NCBI RefSeq assembly: GCF_013752535.1
Contig: NZ_CP058348.1
Span: forward strand, 3,720,001 to 3,784,000
Source: Bdellovibrio sp. KM01
Lineage (GTDB): Bacteria > Bdellovibrionota > Bdellovibrionia > Bdellovibrionales > Bdellovibrionaceae
Reading direction: 5' to 3'
DNA length: 64,000 bases
A program made the translations under genes and the position numbers. Positions 1 to 7,535 of this stretch are shown piece by piece (position 1 is the stretch's first letter; each line of letters opens with the position of its first letter). The notes beneath the pieces are model-generated. The model was not told the origin of the DNA. It saw nothing but the letters and a program-made list of their open reading frames with translations, and searched no databases.

Positions 1-518
1 AGCTTGCATATCACATGAGTGAAAAAGCAGAACTAATCATCGGGGCTGCCGTTGAGAAAATGGACATCCACCCTAAAGAATCCGTTGGCGAAATCGAAGG
101 CGAATCTCAATATCTTGCGAAATACACTTTGGGCATGGAATACGAAGCAGTTCCTTTGGTGACTTTGGCAGGTTTGATTAACTATGAACAAACGCCTTTT
201 GTCGAGCCGACGCCGACTGGTGCTGAAGTTAAAGCGATCTATATCCCGCAAGTGCAATTCGGTGCCCGATGGAATGTTGTTAACACTGGAAAATTTAAAA
301 CATCGATCATCACAGATGGTCTGGTGCTGATGGCAACCAATCACGATGGTTTGGACTTGAAAACTGGTGGCGGCTTCCTAGCGGGCGTTCGCTTCGCAAA
401 TGAGTTTTCAAATAGAACTCTGACTTATGGAGTTTCTTACCGCGACATTTATCAAGACACAGAAGATTCCAAAAACAATCTGCACACTTGGTACGCGAAT
501 ATCGGTTTGATCTGGTAA
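1..518 (+). CDS. C-terminal part of an outer-membrane beta-barrel protein (5' partial)
   Basis: The reading frame is open to the left edge of the window (codons before the ATG at 15 read L-A-Y-H), so this is the 3' end of a longer gene. The ~170 visible residues show alternating hydrophobic/polar stretches of about ten residues (for example YGVSYRDIYQ) and end in a short aromatic strand, NIGLIW, with the C-terminal aromatic residue typical of proteins assembled by the BAM complex. This supports a beta-barrel in the outer membrane, but no specific family is recognised. The next gene starts 15 nt downstream, so the two may be cotranscribed. Confidence 0.6.
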   Translation, partial: LAYHMSEKAELIIGAAVEKMDIHPKESVGEIEGESQYLAKYTLGMEYEAVPLVTLAGLINYEQTPFVEPTPTGAEVKAIYIPQVQFGARWNVVNTGKFKTSIITDGLVLMATNHDGLDLKTGGGFLAGVRFANEFSNRTLTYGVSYRDIYQDTEDSKNNLHTWYANIGLIW

Positions 519-533
519 TAATAGGAGCCACTC

Positions 534-1121
534 ATGAGCAAAAAGAATCCAAAAGTGGATGCATTCATTAAGTCAGAGAAAGTATGGCCAAATGAAGCAA
601 AACTGATGAGAGAAGTCTGCTTGGAATGTGGCCTCGATGAAGATTTCAAATGGCGTTTTCCTTGTTACACAAATAACGGCAAAAATCTGATCATGATTCA
701 GACTTTCAAAAACATGTGCGCTTTGATGTTCTTTAATGGCGTACTTTTGAAAGATCCAAAAAAGCTTTTGAAAGCTCCTGGTGACAACTCCCAAGTGGTC
801 AGAAGACTCGAGTTCAAATCGCAAAGTGATGTGATCAAAGTTAAGTCTGCGATGAAAGCACTGATCAAGGAATCAATGAAAGCCAATGAATCTGGTGCGA
901 AGGCTCCTAAGTCTGCTCCGAAATCTTTGACGATGCCTGCAGAGCTTCAAGCTCAGTTAAATAAGAACAAAAAACTGAAGGCAGCTTTCGAAAAGCTAAC
1001 TCCAGGTCGCCAAAGACTCTATACAATGCATATTGCCTCTGCCAAACAAGAAGCGACTCGCATCGCTCGAGTTGAAAACTGCATCCCCAAAATCATGAAG
1101 GGCTTGGGATTAAACGATTAA
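534..1121 (+). CDS. DUF1801 / YdeI (OmpD-associated) family protein
   Basis: The 195-residue product has the layout of the YdeI/OmpD-associated family. An N-terminal DUF1801-like alpha/beta domain (residues ~15-115) contains a phenylalanine-rich core, with FPCYTNNGKNLIMI and an MCALMFFNG strand. A linker rich in Lys, Ala and Ser follows, then a C-terminal helical segment (LTPGRQRLYTMHIASAKQEATRIARVENC) that is typical of the YdeI C-terminus. The biochemical role is unsettled; family members are linked to peptide or bacteriocin tolerance and stress. A Shine-Dalgarno-like AGGAG lies 9 nt before the ATG. It follows the outer-membrane gene by 15 nt. Confidence 0.75.
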   Translation: MSKKNPKVDAFIKSEKVWPNEAKLMREVCLECGLDEDFKWRFPCYTNNGKNLIMIQTFKNMCALMFFNGVLLKDPKKLLKAPGDNSQVVRRLEFKSQSDVIKVKSAMKALIKESMKANESGAKAPKSAPKSLTMPAELQAQLNKNKKLKAAFEKLTPGRQRLYTMHIASAKQEATRIARVENCIPKIMKGLGLND

Positions 1122-1129
1122 TTCCGATT

Positions 1130-1582
1130 CTAATGTGGACTATCAATATATTCAAAATAAGCACGGCACAACGCCGTGTCGGCTTTGATGCGATTAAAGC
1201 GTAAAACTTTATCCATGCGGCGAGCTTTACAGCGATTTACGATTGGACCAATCAAAGCGCCCGGGCGCTCTTTTAAAACGGGAGCTGCTTCATCCTTGCA
1301 ACCTTGATCCACGCTATTCCAAGCGGATTCGCAGACAGAACGATCCAAATTATAGCATTGTCCCTGGGGACTGGAAGAGCCGCATGGTTGTTTCGCAAGG
1401 CTTTCCTCAATTTCAGCTTGGATGACGTAAGTCACCATCATGTGAATGGCAAAAGCGACTATAGCGAGCGAGCCTGCACCAATTTCCCAATAAATGGGAA
1501 TTCGCAAAGTTTTCGCCAGTGGGCGGAAGTATATTAGCAGGGCCCCGGCAATAAGAAGAACCACATACAAAATATCTGTCAT
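1130..1582 (-). CDS. Hypothetical inner-membrane protein with a cysteine-rich periplasmic tail
   Basis: This 150-residue protein has two N-terminal hydrophobic helices (about residues 3-20 and 32-53). A soluble tail follows, with six cysteines (CGSSSPQGQCY, RSVCESAW, QGCKDE, NRCKARR, ALCRAYF). Paired cysteines after a membrane anchor suggest disulfides in the periplasm. I do not recognise a family. It converges with the YdeI-family gene, leaving only 8 nt between the stops. Upstream lies the short gene ending at 1601. Confidence 0.55.
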   Translation of the reverse strand: MTDILYVVLLIAGALLIYFRPLAKTLRIPIYWEIGAGSLAIVAFAIHMMVTYVIQAEIEESLAKQPCGSSSPQGQCYNLDRSVCESAWNSVDQGCKDEAAPVLKERPGALIGPIVNRCKARRMDKVLRFNRIKADTALCRAYFEYIDSPH

Positions 1583-1600
1583 AGGTTAAGAATATCCCAA

Positions 1601-1945
1601 TTAAATGACAAACTTCAACAACTCGTCGAGGGTTATCAGACTGAGGCGAAACTTCTCCGCTTCCTCAGTGTGACCAAGTCGTTCGTATTCTGCTTTCGCC
1701 TGACGACGCACGTCCATCTCGGCTCTAATTATGTCTGCGATCTTTTCCTTCGGAACGGGCCTGCGTGGAACTTCTGTTACAGAAGGATTTAACTTTGCGA
1801 TCTCTTCTTTGGGAACGGCACTGGCATTATCAACAGCAGTCATGATTGCTCGGATGGCACCGACAACTTCTGATTCACGAGCGGCCATTGCCGCACGAAG
1901 CATTTCCAAACTTTGCACGCGAAAATACGGACTTGCATCAAGCAT
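1601..1945 (-). CDS. Small helical protein, possibly GatB/YqeY-like
   Basis: The 114-residue product is predicted mostly helical. Its second half (IIRAEMDVRRQAKAEYERLGHTEEAEKFRLSLITLDELL) resembles the helical YqeY/GatB C-terminal domain, which has a similar pattern of a basic helix, 'A..Y...G...EA' and a second helix. That match is weak and made by eye. The start codon lies inside the 3' end of the SnoaL-like gene (8-nt overlap), so the two are translationally coupled on the same transcript. Function unknown. Confidence 0.5.
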   Translation of the reverse strand: MLDASPYFRVQSLEMLRAAMAARESEVVGAIRAIMTAVDNASAVPKEEIAKLNPSVTEVPRRPVPKEKIADIIRAEMDVRRQAKAEYERLGHTEEAEKFRLSLITLDELLKFVI

Positions 1946-2345
1946 GGCTAGCCCACTTCATTGCATCTTCGGACTTTTCAAAGGAGCGAAACTCGGTGAT
2001 TTTTCCATTGCGGAATGCAAAGGCATCCGCCACATGACCGTCGATCCAATCCGTCTTGTCTTTTAATCGGACTTTAACATGCACATCCACCACAAACGCA
2101 TTTCCGACCGCCGTAACTTTCTCGGGGGTGCAGCTGCCTTCAGCCCACGTCGAACGCCCCTTAGAAAAATGATCGCGCATCTCATCCAAACCCCGATAAG
2201 TCCCACCCATGGGAGTTCCTTCGAACTCAACCCGAACAATTTGGGGATCTAGTAAACTAAGAGCGGCCGGAATATTATTTCCATTCAAAGCGATATAGAA
2301 CTGTTTCACCACTTCAATTGCATTCAACTTGCTATCTTCGGCCAT
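1938..2345 (-). CDS. SnoaL/NTF2-like nuclear transport factor 2 fold protein
   Basis: The 135-residue protein has the classic SnoaL/NTF2-like pattern. An N-terminal helix reads VVKQFYIALNGNNIPAALSLL, followed by DP, a GGTYRGLDEMRDHF segment, and three beta strands with VDVHVKVRLKDKTDWIDGHVADAFAFRNGKITEFRSF. The 'G.I.E.R.F' ending is characteristic of the fold, a small cone-shaped pocket used by polyketide cyclases, ketosteroid isomerases and many uncharacterised enzymes. The substrate cannot be predicted. The stop overlaps the start of the downstream small gene, and the lipoprotein hydrolase lies 21 nt upstream in the same direction, so an operon of three is likely. Confidence 0.75.
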   Translation of the reverse strand: MAEDSKLNAIEVVKQFYIALNGNNIPAALSLLDPQIVRVEFEGTPMGGTYRGLDEMRDHFSKGRSTWAEGSCTPEKVTAVGNAFVVDVHVKVRLKDKTDWIDGHVADAFAFRNGKITEFRSFEKSEDAMKWASHA

Positions 2346-2366
2346 ACTGTCACCGCTCCATATTTA

Positions 2367-3224
2367 TTATTTCAAGAATTCTAACATGATATTAAGACTT
2401 GCCTGAGCCATTGCTGGCGAGTTTTGTGAAACATCACCGATAAAATTGTCATGTGGTCCTGGCAAAACTGCAAAACGTCCTTGCGGAAGCAGTCTTGTTA
2501 CGTGAACTCCATGCTCCAAAGTAGCGACGTCTTGATCCGTTTGCATGATCAACACCGGGATTTTAACAGAGCGAATTGATTTCTCGGGAATATCTTTGAA
2601 TTTCTGCATGCGAGTGGAATCGTACTCAAACATCTTAAACAGATCTTGCGGGCGCGGAGATGTTTTCACGTAAGCGTCCTGCAATTCTTTTGGCATCGAT
2701 GCCAGAGTCGCTTTATTCATCATCTCCCAGAATTGCGGAGGAGCGCCTTTACGACTGTATAGTCCCGATCCCAAAACCATTTTACTCATAAGATCTGGGT
2801 AAAGAATGCCAATGTACATTCCCGTCGTAGCGCCATTGCTGAATCCGATGAATTTAGCTTTTTGAATATTTAACTGCTTTAAGGCTTCTGCGATATCACG
2901 TGCGGTGTTTTCAAATCCAAATGCTCGTGAAGAAGCCGGGGATTTTCCGTGACCTTGTTCATCGAATGCGATGACACGATAGTGTTTGGCTAATGTTGAA
3001 ATGCCTCTGCCAAAACTCACATGAATATCAGAGCCGCCACCGTGAAGCAAAACAAGTGGCTCTCCCTCACCATACATCTCATAATAGATGTCAGTGCCGT
3101 TAACTTTTAAAGTTCCGCTTTGAACAGCCTGCGCTTTACCTTTATCACAATTTTCAGGAACTTTCGTAGGGTGCGCACAAGATGCGAGAATCAATACCGA
3201 CAAGACCAAGATACAATTTTTCAT
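2367..3224 (-). CDS. Alpha/beta-hydrolase lipoprotein
   Basis: The N-terminus is a lipoprotein signal (MKNCILVLSVLILASCAHP) with the lipobox LASC; Cys16 would be lipidated. The mature part is an alpha/beta-hydrolase with an oxyanion segment LLHGGGSD, a DEQGHGKS strand-turn, and the nucleophile elbow GFSNG. An acidic residue lies in the QTDQD region, and the catalytic His is in GPHDNF near the C-terminus. The closest analogies are small esterases and haloperoxidase-like hydrolases; the substrate is unknown. The protein is probably tethered to the outer or inner membrane facing the periplasm. It heads the minus-strand cluster with the SnoaL-like gene. Confidence 0.8.
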   Translation of the reverse strand: MKNCILVLSVLILASCAHPTKVPENCDKGKAQAVQSGTLKVNGTDIYYEMYGEGEPLVLLHGGGSDIHVSFGRGISTLAKHYRVIAFDEQGHGKSPASSRAFGFENTARDIAEALKQLNIQKAKFIGFSNGATTGMYIGILYPDLMSKMVLGSGLYSRKGAPPQFWEMMNKATLASMPKELQDAYVKTSPRPQDLFKMFEYDSTRMQKFKDIPEKSIRSVKIPVLIMQTDQDVATLEHGVHVTRLLPQGRFAVLPGPHDNFIGDVSQNSPAMAQASLNIMLEFLK

Positions 3225-3323
3225 CGTCTCTCCAATTCCAGCTGCTGGATGCCATCAAATATAGTCTGATACTAGCACATGATTGTCCCGCAACGTACAC
3301 TTACAAAACAGGAGAAAATCATC

Positions 3324-3803
3324 ATGCTAAAAGTATACGCCTGCATCTGGTCCGATGACAAAGCTACCGAGATGGCCAAGTTCTATAAATCTGTTTTCAA
3401 GGGAACAAAAATCGGAAAGACCGCATACTGGGGCAGTAATCCCATGGGAGTCAAAGAAGGCTCAGTGCTAACGATGCATCTGACTATTCTGGGACAAAAA
3501 ATTATGTTGTTAAATGGATATACCAAGATGCCGTTCAACGAATCTATATCTTTTGTCATACCTTGCAAAACTCAGCGCGAGATCAACACTTACTGGAAAA
3601 AACTTTCCTCCGGTGGCGGGCGCGAAGTTGAGTGCGGATGGGTTGTCGATAAGTACGGCGTTCGCTGGCAAGTGACTCCGGCTGATTTTGATAAATGGAA
3701 CACAAGTAAGAATAAAAAGAAAAAAGAAGCCGTCATGCATGCCATGTGGAAAATGAAGAAGCTGGATCTTAAAACTTTGCAGAAAGCTTTCGAACAAGGC
3801 TAA
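3324..3803 (+). CDS. VOC-superfamily PhnB-like protein
   Basis: From the ATG at 3324 the product is 159 residues. I chose this start because GGAG at 3311-3314 is well spaced and homologues begin with this YACIWSDDKATEMAKFYKSVF pattern; an earlier in-frame ATG at 3279 has no ribosome site. The protein has the paired beta-alpha-beta-beta-beta units of the vicinal-oxygen-chelate fold in the PhnB/'3-demethylubiquinone methyltransferase-like' subgroup, including ISFVIPCKTQREINTYWKKLSSGG and CGWVVDKYGVRWQVTP. No enzymatic activity is established for most members. The Lys-rich tail is typical. It lies directly upstream of the ArsR/AHSA1 operon, with which PhnB-like genes frequently travel. Confidence 0.8.
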   Translation: MLKVYACIWSDDKATEMAKFYKSVFKGTKIGKTAYWGSNPMGVKEGSVLTMHLTILGQKIMLLNGYTKMPFNESISFVIPCKTQREINTYWKKLSSGGGREVECGWVVDKYGVRWQVTPADFDKWNTSKNKKKKEAVMHAMWKMKKLDLKTLQKAFEQG

Positions 3804-3850
3804 TTTGATACCAAAATATATCAGTTAAAACAGGCACTTATAAGATACTA

Positions 3851-3903
3851 AACCATATGGTTGACTATTTAAAAGAACTCCTTTAATATTCAACCATATG
3901 GTT
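3851..3903 (+). promoter_or_regulatory. Promoter with two palindromic operators for the ArsR-AHSA1 operon
   Basis: Two identical 12-bp perfect palindromes, AACCATATGGTT, lie at 3851-3862 and 3892-3903. Between and across them is a near-consensus sigma-70 promoter: TTGACT at 3861-3866, a 17-nt spacer, and TAATAT at 3884-3889. Transcription should begin around 3896-3898, which is the ATG of the regulator. The first palindrome overlaps the -35 box and the second spans the start site and start codon, so a bound dimer would block the promoter. Palindromes of this type are known in front of ArsR genes linked to AHSA1 proteins; autorepression is inferred. Confidence 0.75.
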
Positions 3904-4248
3904 AACATTCTTTCATCAGACTTAGATAATTTGTTTTATGCACTCTCGGACCCTACTCGTCGACAGATCTTGAAAATGTTGAACGAGGGCACTCACACCA
4001 TTGGTGAATTGAGTGACCCTTTTAAAATGTCCCTTCAGGCAATTTCAAAACACATCAAAATTTTGGAAAGCGCAAAGCTCTTAAATCGTAAAAAGCTTGG
4101 GCGCATTCACGAATGCACTATCAATCCCCAAGCCTTAAAGGTCGCTGAAGAGTGCATCCAATTCTATACGCAGTTCTGGAACGATCAATTGGATGCGTTC
4201 GCCGCAAATTTGGAATCTAAAAATAAATCACCCAAAAGGAGCAAGTAA
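3898..4248 (+). CDS. ArsR/SmtB-family winged-helix repressor
   Basis: The 116-residue protein matches the non-metal ArsR subgroup that accompanies AHSA1/SRPBCC genes. It has LDNLFYALSDPTRRQILKMLNEG, then TIGELSDPFKMSLQAISKHIKILESAKLLNRKKLGR, which is the helix-turn-helix plus wing. The cysteine metal-binding motif ELCVCDL of classical ArsR is absent. Family members repress their own operon. No Shine-Dalgarno sequence precedes the ATG, and the promoter would place the transcript start at or next to it, so the mRNA is probably leaderless. The AHSA1 gene starts 2 nt after the stop. Confidence 0.88.
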   Translation: MVNILSSDLDNLFYALSDPTRRQILKMLNEGTHTIGELSDPFKMSLQAISKHIKILESAKLLNRKKLGRIHECTINPQALKVAEECIQFYTQFWNDQLDAFAANLESKNKSPKRSK

Positions 4249-4249
4249 A

Positions 4250-5050
4250 ATGACTTATGAAGTGAAGGCCGAAAAATTAATTCGCCGATCCGCAACTGAC
4301 GTCTTTGATGCGCTGAAAGGCGGACTCCTTTTTATGAACTGCGGAGCAGACTCCGGCTCGATGCAGATTGATTTCCGCGTGGGTGGAAAATATCAAATCG
4401 ATTTCAGAAATAAGACTCTGGTCAACTTTGGCGAATTCCTGGAAATCATTCCTAATAAGAAAATCGTTTTTAGCTGGTGCCAAACTTTCGGTCCCGATCA
4501 AAAACCCGACACACAAGTTGTAATTGAACTCTTTGAAGATGGCCCTCACACCCGCCTGACACTAAGTCATACAGGATTTAAGGACCAAGCGACGAAAGAC
4601 GCTCATCAAACTGGTTGGTTCGGTGGACTTGCCGATTTCATCAGTCAAATCGAGAACGGTCAGCTGCGCATGCTTCGCAGCTTTCCAGTTTCAGAACAAA
4701 GAATTTTCGAAGCTTGTAAAAATCCGCAAAGCTTTTTTGGCTTAATGGGTGATGTCTCGCGCGGATCTGTCGATTTCAAAGTTGGCGGCAAGTTCCAACT
4801 TCCGACAGCGACTGGCGAAATCAAGGGTGAGTTCCTGGAAATTATTCCCGGCAAAAAGATAAAACTATCCTGGCTTATTGGTAACGGCGGTCCGCTGAAG
4901 GACAGCCATGTCGTGCTGGCAATCAATGGCAAAGAGGATGGCAGTTCTTATCTTGAAATCGTCCATGAAGGACTGAATAGCCTTGATGAACAAAAAGCCC
5001 ACCGCAGAGGCTGGGAGACCGTTACAAAAAGAATGACGGAGGTTTTATGA
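4250..5050 (+). CDS. Tandem-domain SRPBCC/AHSA1-like protein
   Basis: Starting at the ATG at 4250, preceded by AAAGGAG, the 266-residue product contains two START/SRPBCC (Aha1 C-terminal-like) domains in tandem. Both halves repeat the same landmarks. In the first, FRVGGKYQIDF, GEFLEIIPNKKIVFSW and RLTLSHTGF occur; in the second, FKVGGKFQL, GEFLEIIPGKKIKLSW and LEIVHEGL. The fold makes a hydrophobic ligand cavity; the ligand is not predictable. The gene is between the ArsR regulator and a third AHSA1 gene whose ATG overlaps its stop (ATGA), so all three form one translationally coupled operon. Confidence 0.85.
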   Translation: MTYEVKAEKLIRRSATDVFDALKGGLLFMNCGADSGSMQIDFRVGGKYQIDFRNKTLVNFGEFLEIIPNKKIVFSWCQTFGPDQKPDTQVVIELFEDGPHTRLTLSHTGFKDQATKDAHQTGWFGGLADFISQIENGQLRMLRSFPVSEQRIFEACKNPQSFFGLMGDVSRGSVDFKVGGKFQLPTATGEIKGEFLEIIPGKKIKLSWLIGNGGPLKDSHVVLAINGKEDGSSYLEIVHEGLNSLDEQKAHRRGWETVTKRMTEVL

Positions 5051-5496
5051 GCGCAAAGAAAAATCTTACGATAACCATGACTTTTGATGAGTCTCCGAAA
5101 AAAGTCTTCGACGCCATCGCCAACGTTCGTGGTTGGTGGTCGGAAGATTTAAAGGGCACTTCGAACAAATTAGGTGGCAAGTTTAACTACAAATACAAAG
5201 ATATTCATACGAGCTCTCAAAAGGTGGTTGAGTTCACACCAAATAAAAAAATCGTCTGGAAAGTTTTAGAAAGCAATTTAAGTTTTCTAAAACAAAAGGA
5301 CGAGTGGAACGGAACCGAAGTTATTTTCGAAATCAGCAAGAAGGGTGACAAAACTCAACTGCGCTTTACACATGTGGGACTAACTCCGGATGTTGAGTGC
5401 TATGAGGCTTGCTTTGATGGCTGGGGATACTTCATCAAAAAAAGCCTTAAGAGTCTGATCAAAACTGGCGAAGGCAAACCGAACCCGAAATGGTAG
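5047..5496 (+). CDS. SRPBCC/AHSA1-like protein
   Basis: This single-domain protein of 149 residues belongs to the Aha1-like START superfamily. It begins LTITMTFDESPKKVFDAIANVRGWWSEDLKG, continues through GGKFNYKY and VVEFTPNKKIVWKVLES, and ends with TQLRFTHVGLTPDVECYEACFDGWGYFIKKSLKSLI. The WW(S/T).D.KG motif after the first helix marks the subgroup found beside ArsR regulators. It starts by a 4-nt ATGA overlap with the tandem-domain gene and is the last gene of the operon. Small-molecule binding is expected, substrate unknown. It converges with the EamA transporter gene. Confidence 0.85.
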   Translation: MSAKKNLTITMTFDESPKKVFDAIANVRGWWSEDLKGTSNKLGGKFNYKYKDIHTSSQKVVEFTPNKKIVWKVLESNLSFLKQKDEWNGTEVIFEISKKGDKTQLRFTHVGLTPDVECYEACFDGWGYFIKKSLKSLIKTGEGKPNPKW

Positions 5497-5510
5497 AATG
5501 CATCGTGGCT

Positions 5511-6386
5511 TCAGATATTCTTCCGACTGCCTGCCTTTACCTTCAGAATAATTCCGCAAAAAATCAGGAGGCTGGAAATTACCAGCCTCTGATGCAGGCT
5601 CTCTCCCAGAAATATTACTCCCCCGAATGCGGTTATGGCGGGAACGCTTAACTGCACGATGGCTGCGGTACTTGTCACCAAATCTTTCAATACCAAATAC
5701 CACAGAACATATCCGAACCCAGAAGTGATCGCTCCCGAAAGAATCGCAAACATCCATCCATGCGGTGTTAAGTTTATCGGAAATAAAATCGCCAGCAGAA
5801 TCACCAGCGGAGTCGTCATCACAAAGTTTTTGGCCGTTGCATAAATTGGATTTTTATTCTTTTGCCCTATGACCGAATAAAATCCCCACGAAATTCCAGC
5901 GATCGCCATAAAGGCCGCGGCATGAAGTGGTGGCATATGTATTCCCGGCAGTAACAAGTATATCAAACCCAACATCGCAAGCGCGACTCCACTCCACTGC
6001 CATAAAGTCATGCGTTGTTTTTTAAATAGGGATGCTGCGATCATCGTCAGTTGAACACTGCCGAACAGAATCAGCGCTCCAGTGCCGGCGCTGATTTGCA
6101 CGTAGGCCAAGGAAAAAAACAGAGCATAAGAAAACAGAAATACTGGCGCGAGGCCTTGCAGTCCTTTAGGCGATGTCGATTCGGCGCTTCGAAATTTGAA
6201 TAGAAAGAAAACAAGAACCAGTGCTCCCGCAAAAAGTCTGACCAGCGTAAAGCTGATCGGGTTGTTTTGGGAATCGATCAGGGCAAGCCGACAGAGGAGA
6301 GAATTGGCCGCAAATGCCATCATTGTTAATGCGGTTAAGATAAAAAGTTTGGGTGTTTTCACTTGAAGTGAGCGTACTTGCTTCAT
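5511..6386 (-). CDS. EamA/DMT-superfamily transporter
   Basis: From the ATG at 6386, which has GAGGTGGG just before it, the product is 291 residues with about ten hydrophobic helices arranged as two EamA repeats. Landmarks include NSLLCRLALIDSQNNPISFTLVRLFAGA in helix 1-2, GTGALILFGSVQLTMI, and AIVQLSVPAITAFGGVIFLGESL near the C-terminus, which is the usual second-repeat signature. Such permeases export metabolites or amino acids across the inner membrane; the cargo is unknown. A longer in-frame extension to 6542 would run into the promoter of the divergent outer-membrane gene and adds an unlikely basic N-terminus, so I rejected it. Confidence 0.85.
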   Translation of the reverse strand: MKQVRSLQVKTPKLFILTALTMMAFAANSLLCRLALIDSQNNPISFTLVRLFAGALVLVFFLFKFRSAESTSPKGLQGLAPVFLFSYALFFSLAYVQISAGTGALILFGSVQLTMIAASLFKKQRMTLWQWSGVALAMLGLIYLLLPGIHMPPLHAAAFMAIAGISWGFYSVIGQKNKNPIYATAKNFVMTTPLVILLAILFPINLTPHGWMFAILSGAITSGFGYVLWYLVLKDLVTSTAAIVQLSVPAITAFGGVIFLGESLHQRLVISSLLIFCGIILKVKAGSRKNI

Positions 6387-6522
6387 CCCACCTCGTCGTC
6401 TTCTGATCCTGCAATAGAATCCCCGCGTCACTTTCACAATTGTTATAAAAGCTCGCTTATTTACTTTGACGGGTGAAGTACTTCTTGAAATTATCTCCTC
6501 ATCTACATTTCCGGGGGGAAGA

Positions 6523-7458
6523 ATGAAGACAGTACTTATCACGATCGCGACTTTGCTTTGCGCACAAGCTTTTGCTCAAGACGCCACGACATCAACACTT
6601 AAGGTCGCAAATCCAGGACAGTCTTCAACGGCTCCTGCTGCCGAAGCAAGCATCTCTACGACAGCTCCGAAACAAGAAAACCCATGGCACTTCACTTTGG
6701 GTTCAGAAAACTTCACATACGAAGCTGACCACCGCGGTACTGATGCGGGTCCAATCATCTCTTACAACTTCGTTGGTGCCCGTTACGCGCCTTCAAAATT
6801 GTGGGAGCTAGAACTGCGCCAACAATTCCAAATCACATCCAGCCGCGAAAAACTAGCTGGTCGCGACGCGATCCTTCACCGCGACTCTGCAACAGCAATG
6901 GCTGAAACAGTTCTACGCGCGGCTTTGAAACCAACAGGTTGGATGGGCTCAAGCGCAGCTTTAATGGATTTAAGATACTACGCTCCGACGGATGCAGTAT
7001 CTCAGGAAAACCACGAAATGGGCCGCGTGCGTTTTGATAATTACTTTGAATGGACGATGAGTCCTAAGTTCACGATGGCAGGATTGCTGTCTTCACGTGT
7101 TTTGTTCAACAGCGGGAATAATCCAAACAAAGCAGTTGGTGCTGATGCTGAATACTATCAAGTGAAAGCTGCACCGATTTTCATTTACACGATGAACGAT
7201 CACATCAATCCGTATTACGCCTACACATTCGCGGGTAAATCCAGCCAAGCTCAGCGTGGCAACTGGGAACCAGATATGGGGAATATTGGTTCACATGAAG
7301 TTGGTTTGAATATGTATTACGGCGCTTTCTACATCAACCCAGCGTTGATCAGCGATACGAATTTGGAAAACGGCAGCGGATCGGTTTTGAGTGCGGATTC
7401 GCGAGCGTTTTCGTATGAGAATTTAAGCTATAACTTGAACGTGTACGCAGTTTTTTAG
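6523..7458 (+). CDS. Outer-membrane beta-barrel protein
   Basis: The start at 6523 is supported by GGGGGGAAG just upstream and a classical signal peptide, MKTVLITIATLLCAQAFAQ, cleaved before DA. The ~292-residue mature protein has a Thr/Ala/Ser-rich N-terminal linker. A series of amphipathic strands follows (WELELRQQFQITSS, FDNYFEWTMSPKFTMAGLLSSRVLF, AEYYQVKAAPIFIYT, HEVGLNMYYGAFYINPALI), ending NVYAVF with the terminal Phe of BAM substrates. An outer-membrane barrel is likely; no transport substrate can be inferred. Part of this gene has a decayed homologous copy at 10269-10376 in the same orientation. Confidence 0.75.
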   Translation: MKTVLITIATLLCAQAFAQDATTSTLKVANPGQSSTAPAAEASISTTAPKQENPWHFTLGSENFTYEADHRGTDAGPIISYNFVGARYAPSKLWELELRQQFQITSSREKLAGRDAILHRDSATAMAETVLRAALKPTGWMGSSAALMDLRYYAPTDAVSQENHEMGRVRFDNYFEWTMSPKFTMAGLLSSRVLFNSGNNPNKAVGADAEYYQVKAAPIFIYTMNDHINPYYAYTFAGKSSQAQRGNWEPDMGNIGSHEVGLNMYYGAFYINPALISDTNLENGSGSVLSADSRAFSYENLSYNLNVYAVF

Positions 7459-7482
7459 ATTTTAGAAACATAGCGAAAGTGA

Positions 7483-7509
7483 AAAGCCACCTATTAGGTG
7501 GCTTTTTTT
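7483..7509 (+). terminator. Rho-independent terminator after the outer-membrane gene
   Basis: AAGCCACC and GGTGGCTT form an uninterrupted stem around a short loop, followed by seven T residues. It lies between two convergent genes and could also serve the acetyltransferase gene on the other strand, since A residues precede the stem. Confidence 0.85.
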
Positions 7510-7535
7510 ATTCGTGAAAGACAAATATGATTCGA

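Noticed and set aside
5511-6542. Longer start for the EamA transporter at 6542
   Set aside because: The added 52 residues are basic and not membrane-like, and they would overlap the start region of the divergent outer-membrane gene; ATG 6386 has a good ribosome site.
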